Of a DNA stretch of 5,174 nt, positions 1 through 5,174 are shown in pieces. Under the pieces are notes generated by a model. That model saw only the letters and a program-made list of their open reading frames with translations, did not search any database and was not told where the DNA came from. The DNA lies in assembly GCA_934754975.1 (NCBI GenBank), contig CAKVKI010000189.1:1-5174 (forward strand). The letters are read 5' to 3'. The first letter of the stretch is position 1; the number at the start of each line of letters is the position of its first letter. Both the position numbers and the translations under genes were made by a program. The DNA comes from an uncultured Alistipes sp. GTDB lineage: Bacteria > Bacteroidota > Bacteroidia > Bacteroidales > Rikenellaceae.

Positions 1-788
1 CGGTCGCCGCGGTGGATATCCAGCAGCTGGCAGGCCGGACCCAGGCCGTGCGTGGCATAGACGTCGCCGCGGTGCGACTGGTTGAAATCGAGACGCCAGT
101 TGCCCTGATAATATTCCCAGAAGGGATCGAGATCGTGGATGTACGAACCTTCGGTGTGGATAATTTCGCCGAACAGCCCGTGCTGGGCCATGTTGAGCGT
201 CGTCAGTTCGAAAAAGTCGTAAACGCAGTTTTCGAGCATCATGCAGTGGCGCTGGGTCTTCTCGGCGGTATCGACCAACTGCCAGCACTCTTCGAGCGAC
301 ATGGCGGCGGGAACCTCCACGGCCACATGTTTGCCGTGTTCCATGGCGTAAACCGCCATCGGCACATGCAGCTGCCACGGCGTGCAGATATAGACCAGGT
401 CGATGTCGTCGCGCCGGCAAAGCTCTTTCCAGCCCTCCTCGCCGCTGTATGAGGCGGCGGCAGGGAAATTTCGGCCGGCAAGTATCTCCTGCGATTTTTC
501 GACCCGGTCGGGATAGAGATCGCAGAGCGCTTTGATTTCGACGCCGTCGAGGTAGGTGAAACGCTCCACGGCGCCCGGACCGCGCATACCCAGTCCGATG
601 AATCCGACCCGCACGACGGGCATCGGATCGGTCGTCAGCCGCAATACCGAATGTTGGCCCTCAGCCCGGGCCGGGGTATCGAAAACAATCACGCCGTCTA
701 CGACGCCATAACCTTTCGGCGACGAATCGCAGGCCGCAAAGAGGAGCGCCGCAACGGCCGCACACAATAAAAAAGCAAATTTCTTCAT
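1..788 (-). CDS. GH109-like Gfo/Idh/MocA lipoprotein (probable alpha-N-acetylgalactosaminidase), C-terminus cut by window edge
   Basis: The gene reads leftward from an ATG at 788-786, and 262 codons are visible before the window ends. Residues 1-20 form a lipoprotein signal: Lys2-Lys3, a hydrophobic core, then LLFAAC with the lipidated Cys at 20. Phe at -3 is slightly atypical for a lipobox. A spacer follows, then a Rossmann dinucleotide-binding motif at 61-72 (VGFIGLGMRGPG). The remaining conserved blocks are typical of GH109: CTPWQLHVPMAVYAMEHGKH (135-154), VEVPAA (157-162), MMLENCVYDFFELTTLNMAQ (183-202), and GDVYATHGLGP (241-251) followed by LDIHRGDR. From memory, Tyr244 and His247 in the last block match catalytic-site residues of characterised GH109 enzymes, which remove alpha-linked GalNAc by an NAD-dependent redox mechanism. 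The protein should be anchored in the envelope and act on host or mucin-type glycans. Activity is inferred from family resemblance; a related oxidoreductase acting on another sugar is the main alternative. There is no clear Shine-Dalgarno sequence. Confidence 0.9.
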   Translation of the reverse strand, partial: MKKFAFLLCAAVAALLFAACDSSPKGYGVVDGVIVFDTPARAEGQHSVLRLTTDPMPVVRVGFIGLGMRGPGAVERFTYLDGVEIKALCDLYPDRVEKSQEILAGRNFPAAASYSGEEGWKELCRRDDIDLVYICTPWQLHVPMAVYAMEHGKHVAVEVPAAMSLEECWQLVDTAEKTQRHCMMLENCVYDFFELTTLNMAQHGLFGEIIHTEGSYIHDLDPFWEYYQGNWRLDFNQSHRGDVYATHGLGPACQLLDIHRGD

Positions 789-815
789 TTTATTCCAGAA
801 TTTTAGGTGTCCGTA

Positions 816-823
816 CAAAAATA
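816..823 (-). promoter_or_regulatory. Candidate -7 element for the GH109-like gene
   Basis: Read on the minus strand this is TATTTTTG, an exact match to the Bacteroidota -7 consensus TAnnTTTG. It lies 27 bp upstream of the start codon at 788, which would give a leader of about 20 nt. No TTTG is present 19 bp further upstream, where ACCG is found instead, so the -33 element is missing or weak. The gene may therefore be poorly expressed without an activator, or the match may be chance in an AT-rich spacer. Confidence 0.45.
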
Positions 824-831
824 GGAAATAT

Positions 832-862
832 TTTGAAATATGCGGTCATTTGACTACATTTG
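832..862 (+). promoter_or_regulatory. Bacteroidota housekeeping promoter for lnt-folC
   Basis: TTTG at 832-835 and TACATTTG at 855-862 are separated by exactly 19 bp. This is a full match to the primary-sigma consensus TTTG-N19-TAnnTTTG. Transcription should start near 869, leaving a leader of about 15 nt before the lnt ATG at 884. The leader has no Shine-Dalgarno sequence but is A-rich, as is usual in this phylum. Confidence 0.8.
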
Positions 863-883
863 CCGACGTAAAAATCACACACC

Positions 884-2473
884 ATGTTTCGTAAACTAGC
901 GGCGGTAATCCTATCGGTCATTCTGCTTTCTCCGGGATGGCTCGGCGCAACGGGACTTACACTGCCGTTCGCCCTCGTTCCGCTGTTGTGGATCAGTTCG
1001 TCGTACGACGCTTCGCGCCGTTCGTGGCGGCGTGTGTTCGGCTGGGCCGCGCTGACCTTCGCGCTGTGGAACATCGCGACGATATGGTGGATATGGAACG
1101 CGACTCCCGTGGGTCCCGTCGCCGCGACGCTGGCTTCGACATTCTTCAACATGATCGCCTTCATGTCGTTCCACACGGTTTCGAAAAAAGGGCCCAAAGC
1201 ATTGGCTTACACCCTACTCGTCGCAGGCTGGATCGCCACGGAATACTGGTATACGGTCGGTGACTTTTCGTGGCCGTGGCTGATTCTGGGCAACGGATTC
1301 TCGCACGAGGTATGGCTCGTGCAGTGGTACGAATATACGGGCGTCTTCGGCGGTTCGCTGTGGGTGCTGCTCTGCAACATCCTCTTCTTCGAAGCGCTCC
1401 GCGCCCGGCGCCGCGTCGGCCGCTGGGCCGCGGCCGCGGGCATGCTGCTCATCCCGGCCGCCGTATCGCTGGGTATCTGGTGGAGCTGGGAGCAGCCCGA
1501 CGAGGGAACGGCCCAGGTGAGCGTCGTCCAGCCCAACGTGGCCTGTTACGACAAATTCAACGGCCGCGCGGAGTGGCAGGAGCGCAACATCGTCGACCTG
1601 CTCCGGGAGGTTCCCGCCGGAGCGCAGTTCATCCTGCTCCCCGAAACGGCCGTGCCGAGACATTATTGGGAGCCGGGACTCACCCAGACCCGCTTCAGCA
1701 GCGAGCCGGGGCCGTTCTGGCAGGAGCTGGCCGACACGCTGCGCAGCACCCATCCGCAGGCGCTGCTCGTCACCGGGGCGTTCACCAACCGTTATTATGC
1801 GGCGGGGCTGCAACCCCGCACGGCCTTGGGCAACCCTTACGGCGACGGCGGCTATTACGACGACTTCAACACGGCCGTGGGACTCGACTCCGCAGGCCGC
1901 ACGCAGCTGCACCACAAAGGCAAGCTGGTGATCGGCGTGGAAAATACCCCGACGGTCATCTTCGACCTCATGCAGTTTCTGGTCATCGACCTGGGCGGCG
2001 TCGTGGGGCAGATCGGCATGGGACAGCACGGCACGGCCTTCACGCACAACAGCATGCGCATGGGTCCGGCCATCTGCTACGAAGGACTTTACGGCGACTT
2101 TTACGGCGATTTCGTGCGCCGGGGAGCGCAGTTCATGGCCATCATTTCGAACGACGGCTGGTGGGGCGACACGCCGGGTTACAAACACCTGTTCACCATC
2201 TCGCGCCTGAGGGCCATCGAACACCGCCGCGCCGTCGCCCGTTCGGCCAATACGGGCATGTCGGGCTTCATATCGGCCCGCGGCGACATCGGGCAGACCC
2301 TCGGCTGGGAAAAGCGGGGCGTGATTTCCGCCGCCGTGCCCCTCAACTCCGAACTTACTTTCTATACCCGATACGGCGACTACCTGGGACGCATTTCCGA
2401 GTATCTGATGCTGCTCTGCGTGCTTTACTACATCGCCTACCGGGTCAAAAAGAAAAATTACCTCGTCAAATAA
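884..2473 (+). CDS. lnt: Apolipoprotein N-acyltransferase
   Basis: A 529-residue inner-membrane enzyme that transfers an acyl chain from a phospholipid to the N-terminal Cys of diacylated lipoproteins, the last step of lipoprotein maturation. The first 200 residues hold about six to seven hydrophobic segments (for example 5-37, 52-70, 78-97, 107-122, 152-170, 183-199). A nitrilase-like periplasmic domain (about 210-490) and one C-terminal membrane helix (about 505-519) follow. The Glu-Lys-Cys triad is visible: E254 in LLPETAVP, K345 in HHKGKLVIGVE, and C398 in AICYEGLYGDF. E353 and the Y399-E400 pair also match residues important in E. coli Lnt. ISNDGWWGDTPGYKHL (420-435) and the RLRAIEHRR block (441-449) are standard family motifs. 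Compared with E. coli, there is extra sequence between K345 and C398 (about 360-385). The ATG was chosen because it follows a consensus promoter and directly precedes the first membrane helix. folC follows after 15 bp. Confidence 0.95.
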   Translation: MFRKLAAVILSVILLSPGWLGATGLTLPFALVPLLWISSSYDASRRSWRRVFGWAALTFALWNIATIWWIWNATPVGPVAATLASTFFNMIAFMSFHTVSKKGPKALAYTLLVAGWIATEYWYTVGDFSWPWLILGNGFSHEVWLVQWYEYTGVFGGSLWVLLCNILFFEALRARRRVGRWAAAAGMLLIPAAVSLGIWWSWEQPDEGTAQVSVVQPNVACYDKFNGRAEWQERNIVDLLREVPAGAQFILLPETAVPRHYWEPGLTQTRFSSEPGPFWQELADTLRSTHPQALLVTGAFTNRYYAAGLQPRTALGNPYGDGGYYDDFNTAVGLDSAGRTQLHHKGKLVIGVENTPTVIFDLMQFLVIDLGGVVGQIGMGQHGTAFTHNSMRMGPAICYEGLYGDFYGDFVRRGAQFMAIISNDGWWGDTPGYKHLFTISRLRAIEHRRAVARSANTGMSGFISARGDIGQTLGWEKRGVISAAVPLNSELTFYTRYGDYLGRISEYLMLLCVLYYIAYRVKKKNYLVK

Positions 2474-2488
2474 AACCCGAAACCCGAT

Positions 2489-3778
2489 ATGAATTACACC
2501 CAGACCCTCGAATTCCTCTTCTCGTCGCTGCCGGCCTTCGAAACCAAAGGCGCGACGGCCTACAAGCCGGGATTGGAGCGTATCACCGCGTTCTGCCGCC
2601 ACATCGGCAATCCCCAGCGCAACTTTTTCACGATCCACGTGGCGGGGACCAACGGCAAAGGTTCCGTGTCGCATATCATCGCATCGGTACTCCAGCAGGC
2701 GGGCTACCGCACGGGGCTTTTCACCTCGCCGCACCTGCAGGACTTCCGTGAACGCATCCGGGTGGACGGAGAGATGATTCCCAAACAGAAAGTGGTGAAC
2801 TTCGTGGACAAGCACCACGACAAGATGGTCGAACTGGAGCTGTCGTTCTTCGAAATGACCGCCGCACTGGCGTTCGACTACTTCGCGCAGAGCGACGTCG
2901 AAGTGGCCGTGATCGAAACGGGACTCGGAGGACGTCTCGACGCCACGAACATCATCGTGCCGTTGGTGAGCGTCATCACCAACGTCGGGCTGGACCACAC
3001 GGCGCTGCTGGGCGACACGCTCCCCAAAATCGCCGCCGAGAAAGCCGGCATCATCAAAAAGAGCATTCCGGTAGTCATCGGTGAGGGCGACGCCCGTTAC
3101 AACGACGTCATCGAGCAGGCCGCAGCAGCCAATAAATCGAAGGTCATTTACGCCGAGCAGGAATTCTCGTGCGACCCCTGTCCCTGCGGAAACGACCGCC
3201 AGCACTTCTGCATGCACCGCACGCGCGACAACCGCAATTTCGAAGTGGACCTCGATCTGGGAGGCAATTACCAGTGCCACAACATGGTCACGGCGGCCGC
3301 CACGGTCGATTTCCTGCACGAAGAGACTCCGCTGACCATCTCCCGCCGCGCATTCCTCGAAGGCACGCGCGACACCGCGGCCATCACCTCGCTCCTGGGC
3401 CGTTGGCAGAAACTGGGCGAACAGCCGCTCACGGTCTGCGACACCGGACACAACCCCCACGGCATCGCCTATGTCGCCCAGCAGTTGAAAACCACGCCCC
3501 ACAAGCAGCTCTTCTGCGTGATCGGCTTCGTCCGCGACAAAGACCTGGCCCATATCCTCCCGCTGCTGCCGCACGACGCCCACTATATCTTCACGCAGGC
3601 GAAGACCGAACGGGCGCTTCCGGCCGCAGAACTCACCGCCAAAGCCGCAATATACGGACTGCACGGCGAAACCGTCGCCGAAGTTCCGGCCGCCGTGGCC
3701 CGCGCCCGTGAACTGGCCGGAGCCGACGACATGATCTTCATCGGCGGGAGTACCTACGTGGTCGCCGAAGCTTTGTAA
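2489..3778 (+). CDS. folC: Bifunctional dihydrofolate synthase / folylpolyglutamate synthase
   Basis: A 429-residue cytosolic Mur-ligase-fold enzyme. It joins L-glutamate to dihydropteroate and extends the polyglutamate tail of folates, using ATP. Family motifs appear in order: P-loop HVAGTNGKGSVSH (50-62), LFTSPHLQDFRERI (77-90), FFEMTAALAFDYF (120-132), ETGLGGRLDATN (143-154), NVGLDHTALLGDTL (165-178) and IAAEKAGIIKK (181-191). K185 in the last block is, from memory, the position of the carbamylated lysine in studied homologues. The C-terminal domain carries GRWQ (304-307), DTGHNPHG (318-325, where DGAHNPHG is more common) and a final FIGGSTYVVAEAL. The length is normal. A Cys-rich patch (C228, C231, C233, C241) lies just before the C-terminal domain and is unusual. 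The gene starts 15 bp after the lnt stop with no Shine-Dalgarno sequence, so it is probably co-transcribed with lnt. A terminator follows 45 bp after its stop. Whether the enzyme does both reactions or one cannot be told from sequence alone. Confidence 0.95.
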   Translation: MNYTQTLEFLFSSLPAFETKGATAYKPGLERITAFCRHIGNPQRNFFTIHVAGTNGKGSVSHIIASVLQQAGYRTGLFTSPHLQDFRERIRVDGEMIPKQKVVNFVDKHHDKMVELELSFFEMTAALAFDYFAQSDVEVAVIETGLGGRLDATNIIVPLVSVITNVGLDHTALLGDTLPKIAAEKAGIIKKSIPVVIGEGDARYNDVIEQAAAANKSKVIYAEQEFSCDPCPCGNDRQHFCMHRTRDNRNFEVDLDLGGNYQCHNMVTAAATVDFLHEETPLTISRRAFLEGTRDTAAITSLLGRWQKLGEQPLTVCDTGHNPHGIAYVAQQLKTTPHKQLFCVIGFVRDKDLAHILPLLPHDAHYIFTQAKTERALPAAELTAKAAIYGLHGETVAEVPAAVARARELAGADDMIFIGGSTYVVAEAL

Positions 3779-3822
3779 ATCCGCCTGAAAATTACGGCCG
3801 GACACCCCCGCAAACAACTTAT

Positions 3823-3870
3823 AACCCGGGAGCGGAAAAGATACGACAGGTCTTTCCGGCCCGGGTTTTT
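3823..3870 (+). terminator. Rho-independent terminator of the lnt-folC unit
   Basis: The outer stem pairs AACCCGGG (3823-3830) with CCCGGGTT (3860-3867). Above a small internal loop, an upper stem pairs GGAAAAGA (3834-3841, one bulged A) with TCTTTCC (3851-3857), closing on a loop of about 9 nt. The 3' arm runs into TTTTT (3866-3870), and a second T-run follows at 3875-3879. It begins 45 bp after the folC stop and points the same way. The minus strand has no matching T-run, so it terminates in one direction. Confidence 0.85.
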
Positions 3871-3931
3871 CCCGTTTTTATCGCGGACGGACATAAAATC
3901 CGGCGGCCGACCGCATGCGACCGTACGAAAA

Positions 3932-3981
3932 CTGCCCCTGCTGCAAACCGATCGGTTTGCAGCAAAGCCCTCTTCGGGCAG
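3932..3981. repeat. Perfect 26-bp palindrome nested in outer inverted arms (REP-like)
   Basis: The half-site TGCTGCAAACCGA (3939-3951) is followed at once by its exact reverse complement (3952-3964), giving a 26-bp perfect palindrome with no spacer. Outside it, CTGCCC (3932-3937) pairs with GGGCAG (3976-3981). On the right side a smaller competing hairpin is possible: GCCC (3967-3970), TCTTC, GGGC (3976-3979). There is no downstream T-run, so it is not an ordinary terminator on the plus strand. It could be a dispersed extragenic palindromic element, a protein binding site, or a structured RNA; the sequence alone does not decide. Confidence 0.7.
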
Positions 3982-4040
3982 GCCCTTGCAGGAACGGCAG
4001 AAAAATTGCGGCATCCCGATCCTCGCCGGCAACGACAGGC

Positions 4041-4064
4041 TGCCGGAGGTCTCCGGCACCGGCA
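4041..4064. repeat. GC-rich hairpin with competing repeat arms
   Basis: TGCCGGA (4041-4047) pairs with TCCGGCA (4052-4058) around a GGTC loop. Extra copies of the arm sequence lie close by: CCGGCA at 4026-4031 and again at 4059-4064, and CCGGAGGT at both 4043-4050 and 4076-4083. The left arm could therefore choose between partners. No T-run follows directly; the nearest is at 4104. Confidence 0.55.
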
Positions 4065-4230
4065 AATCGCGCACACCGGAGGTATACAATTACCGAATCG
4101 GCCTTTTTTATAGTTTTTTTCCAATGTATAACTTTTTTGATGATCTACATATAAATAACGGGAAAATGCATTTGGCGGCATCATAACAACGATTTGAGAT
4201 ACAGGGAATTCGATTTACGGGAATTTTGAT

Positions 4231-4261
4231 TTTGCAAATAATACTAAAAGTCTTAATTTTG
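4231..4261 (+). promoter_or_regulatory. Bacteroidota housekeeping promoter for the ECF sigma gene
   Basis: TTTG at 4231-4234 and TAATTTTG at 4254-4261 are exactly 19 bp apart, a full consensus match with the same spacing as the promoter before lnt. The predicted transcript starts near 4268, about 12 nt before the ATG at 4280. This suggests that the sigma gene is read by the primary sigma factor, whatever autoregulation may exist in addition. Confidence 0.8.
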
Positions 4262-4279
4262 GCATATTAATTACTTCCA

Positions 4280-4870
4280 ATGCATCAAAAACCGACCAAA
4301 ACCTGCATTTCCTCCGCGGAGTTCGGGAGATTATATTCCGAATACAACCCCCGGTTTACCGAGGTTGCCTATCGTTACGTACGCGACCGGGGAATTGCAG
4401 AAGATCTGGTGTCGGACAGTTTCATGGCATTCTGGGAGGAACGGGACCGGCTTGCGGAGGATGTGAATGCCCCGGCCTATGTACTGACCATCGTCAAGAA
4501 CAAGTGCCTGAATCACCTGAAGGCCCGATTGCTGCACCTGCAGATCGAAAAAACACTGCATTCGACCCAGCAGCGGCTAATCCAATCCGACATCCAGTCA
4601 TTGACGGCCTGCGTTCCCGACACGCTGTTCGTGCAGGAAATGCAGACGATGCTCGATCGCGCCGTCGCCCGGATGCCGGAACTGACACGGCGTATTTTCG
4701 AGGGCAACCGCTACGAGAACAAAAGCTACAAAGAGCTTGCTCAGGAGCTGAACATCGCCTTCACCCACGTCAATTTCGAGATGCGGCGGGCGCTGAAAAT
4801 ACTCCGGGAAGAATTCAAGGACTATATTTTCGCGCTAATCATACTTTTGGCTGTCAGCAATTTAATTTAA
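4280..4870 (+). CDS. ECF RNA polymerase sigma factor, Bacteroidota family 1
   Basis: A 196-residue cytosolic sigma factor that directs RNA polymerase to a specific set of promoters. Region 2 spans about 15-82: FGRLYSEYNPRFTEVAYRYV, then AEDLVSDSFMAFWEERDRL (40-58) for core binding, and PAYVLTIVKNKCLNHLK (65-81) in the -10 recognition area. Region 4 spans about 125-180: LDRAVARMPELTRRIFEGNR, YKELAQELNIAFTHVNFEMR (150-169) as the helix-turn-helix, then ALKILREEF. This layout and length fit the group that pairs with FecR-type anti-sigma factors. The turn of the helix-turn-helix reads IAFTHVNF, where relatives usually have a Ser/Thr-x-x-TV-type sequence. The protein ends in a hydrophobic tail (183-196, IFALIILLAVSNLI), a trait I recall in other members. 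An anti-sigma gene follows after 92 bp. The target genes are not in the window. Confidence 0.93.
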   Translation: MHQKPTKTCISSAEFGRLYSEYNPRFTEVAYRYVRDRGIAEDLVSDSFMAFWEERDRLAEDVNAPAYVLTIVKNKCLNHLKARLLHLQIEKTLHSTQQRLIQSDIQSLTACVPDTLFVQEMQTMLDRAVARMPELTRRIFEGNRYENKSYKELAQELNIAFTHVNFEMRRALKILREEFKDYIFALIILLAVSNLI

Positions 4871-4885
4871 TAAAATAAATTATTA

Positions 4886-4933
4886 AACAAATAAATGCAT
4901 CGTTTTACTACTAACACGGTGCATTTGTTTGTT
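4886..4933 (+). promoter_or_regulatory. Long RNA stem-loop between sigma and anti-sigma genes
   Basis: AACAAATAAATGCATCG (4886-4902) pairs with CGGTGCATTTGTTTGTT (4917-4933) over 17 bp. The only two departures from perfect complementarity are U-G wobbles. A further T-A pair closes a 12-nt loop. It starts 15 nt after the sigma stop and ends 29 nt before the anti-sigma ATG. The 3' arm is T-rich but no clean T-run follows, so it may act as a leaky terminator, an mRNA-stabilising structure or a site limiting anti-sigma expression. Confidence 0.6.
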
Positions 4934-4962
4934 ATTACTATTAACAGAGAGAAAAAGAGAAG

Positions 4963-5174
4963 ATGGACGATTTATTACTGTACAAGTTTTTGCAGAACGA
5001 AGCATCGGAAGACGAAATCAAGACGGTATTGGACTGGCTCGATGCCGACCCGGCCAACCGGAAATATTTCGCTGAGCTGGACAATATGCTCAATGCAGCC
5101 CGTGTAAACCGGCCCGCAGGCCGGAAACCCCTGCGTCGTCCGCTCCCGGCGCTGCGCAGTATCGGCGCATGGAG
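4963..5174 (+). CDS. FecR-family anti-sigma factor, N-terminal part (cut by window edge)
   Basis: Seventy codons are visible from the ATG at 4963. The start MDDLLLYKFLQNEASEDEIK and the block VLDWLDADPANRKYFAELDN (22-41) match the N-terminal cytosolic helical domain of Bacteroidota FecR-type anti-sigma factors, which holds the partner sigma factor at the membrane. Residues 50-66 are rich in Pro and Arg (PAGRKPLRRPLPALRS), as expected of the linker before the single membrane helix, which lies beyond the window together with the periplasmic FecR domain. The purine-rich AGAGAGAAAAAGAGAAG just before the ATG is the only ribosome-binding-like stretch in the window and supports this start. Family relatives sense a TonB-dependent receptor in the outer membrane and release the sigma factor when substrate binds. 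Position after the sigma gene supports the pairing. The frame is open to the window end. Confidence 0.88.
   Translation, partial: MDDLLLYKFLQNEASEDEIKTVLDWLDADPANRKYFAELDNMLNAARVNRPAGRKPLRRPLPALRSIGAW

Larger units (their letters stand above)
3879..4230. other. Intergenic stretch without a convincing gene
   Basis: Open frames exist here on both strands, but their translations are rich in Cys, Arg, Pro and Ser, lack recognisable domains and have no promoter or start context. The left half (to about 4080) is GC-rich and holds the inverted repeats at 3932-3981 and 4041-4064. The right half turns sharply AT-rich, with T-runs at 4104-4109 and 4114-4120 and a consensus promoter just beyond its end. 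I see no tRNA, rRNA or CRISPR repeat. The T-runs could mark the 3' end of an unrecognised small RNA, but the only GC-rich stem directly before them (CCGA/TCGG at 4093-4101) is too short to be a good terminator. Confidence 0.6.

Noticed and set aside
12..452. Plus-strand open frame of 146 codons
   Set aside because: It is antisense to the GH109-like gene, whose motifs are unmistakable.
1270..2751. A 493-codon plus-strand open frame overlapping lnt and the start of folC
   Set aside because: It is an out-of-frame, Arg/His/Pro-rich translation of real coding sequence and crosses the lnt-folC boundary.
1214..3817. An 867-codon open frame on the minus strand across lnt and folC
   Set aside because: It is antisense to two clearly recognised genes with intact catalytic motifs. 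Its translation is Gly/Val/Arg/His-rich without domains, as expected from GC-rich codon use on the other strand.
4093..4122. Terminator formed by CCGA/TCGG and the following T-runs
   Set aside because: A 4-bp stem with a 1-nt gap cannot fold as a stable hairpin, and no longer stem ends at the T-runs.
3819..4184. A 121-codon minus-strand frame and a 79-codon plus-strand frame in the intergenic region
   Set aside because: Both run through the terminator or the palindromes, have Cys/Arg-rich translations and no start context. A protein-coding role cannot be excluded but has no support.
4920..4927. TGCATTTG as a -7 element for a separate anti-sigma promoter
   Set aside because: The second base is G instead of A and there is no TTTG 19 bp upstream; it is better explained as the 3' arm of the hairpin.
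4895..5107. A 70-codon plus-strand frame starting in the sigma/anti-sigma spacer
   Set aside because: It begins inside the stem-loop and overlaps the FecR-like gene in another frame; the FecR-like frame has the family motifs.

Overview
The window looks like chromosomal DNA from a member of the Bacteroidota. The GC-rich coding sequence points to an Alistipes-like (Rikenellaceae) gut bacterium rather than the lower-GC Bacteroides; the genus is an inference. Three things support the phylum. Two promoters fit the Bacteroidota pattern TTTG-N19-TAnnTTTG exactly. Start codons mostly lack Shine-Dalgarno sequences. The right end has the Bacteroidota pairing of a family-1 ECF sigma factor with a FecR-type anti-sigma factor.

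Left part (1-788, minus strand): the N-terminal 262 codons of a secreted lipoprotein of the Gfo/Idh/MocA fold that closely resembles glycoside hydrolase family 109 (NAD-dependent alpha-N-acetylgalactosaminidase). A 95-bp divergent promoter region separates it from a plus-strand pair. That pair is lnt (apolipoprotein N-acyltransferase, 884-2473) and, 15 bp later, folC (dihydrofolate/folylpolyglutamate synthase, 2489-3778). The two probably form one transcription unit, which ends at a strong hairpin with a T-run at 3823-3870. Both are housekeeping genes and look intact, with their catalytic residues present.

Middle (3779-4279): about 500 bp with no convincing gene. After the terminator comes a GC-rich stretch with strong inverted repeats, including a perfect 26-bp palindrome nested inside a second pair of arms. 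An AT-rich stretch follows, ending in a textbook promoter.

Right part: an ECF sigma factor (4280-4870), a 92-bp AT-rich spacer that can form an 18-bp RNA stem, and the first 70 codons of a FecR-family anti-sigma factor (from 4963), cut by the window edge. In this phylum such pairs usually control a downstream SusC/SusD-type glycan or TonB-dependent uptake locus, which would lie beyond the right edge (inference).

I see no clearly new system. The items most worth a second look are the nested palindrome, the hairpin between the sigma and anti-sigma genes, and the back-to-back divergent promoters.
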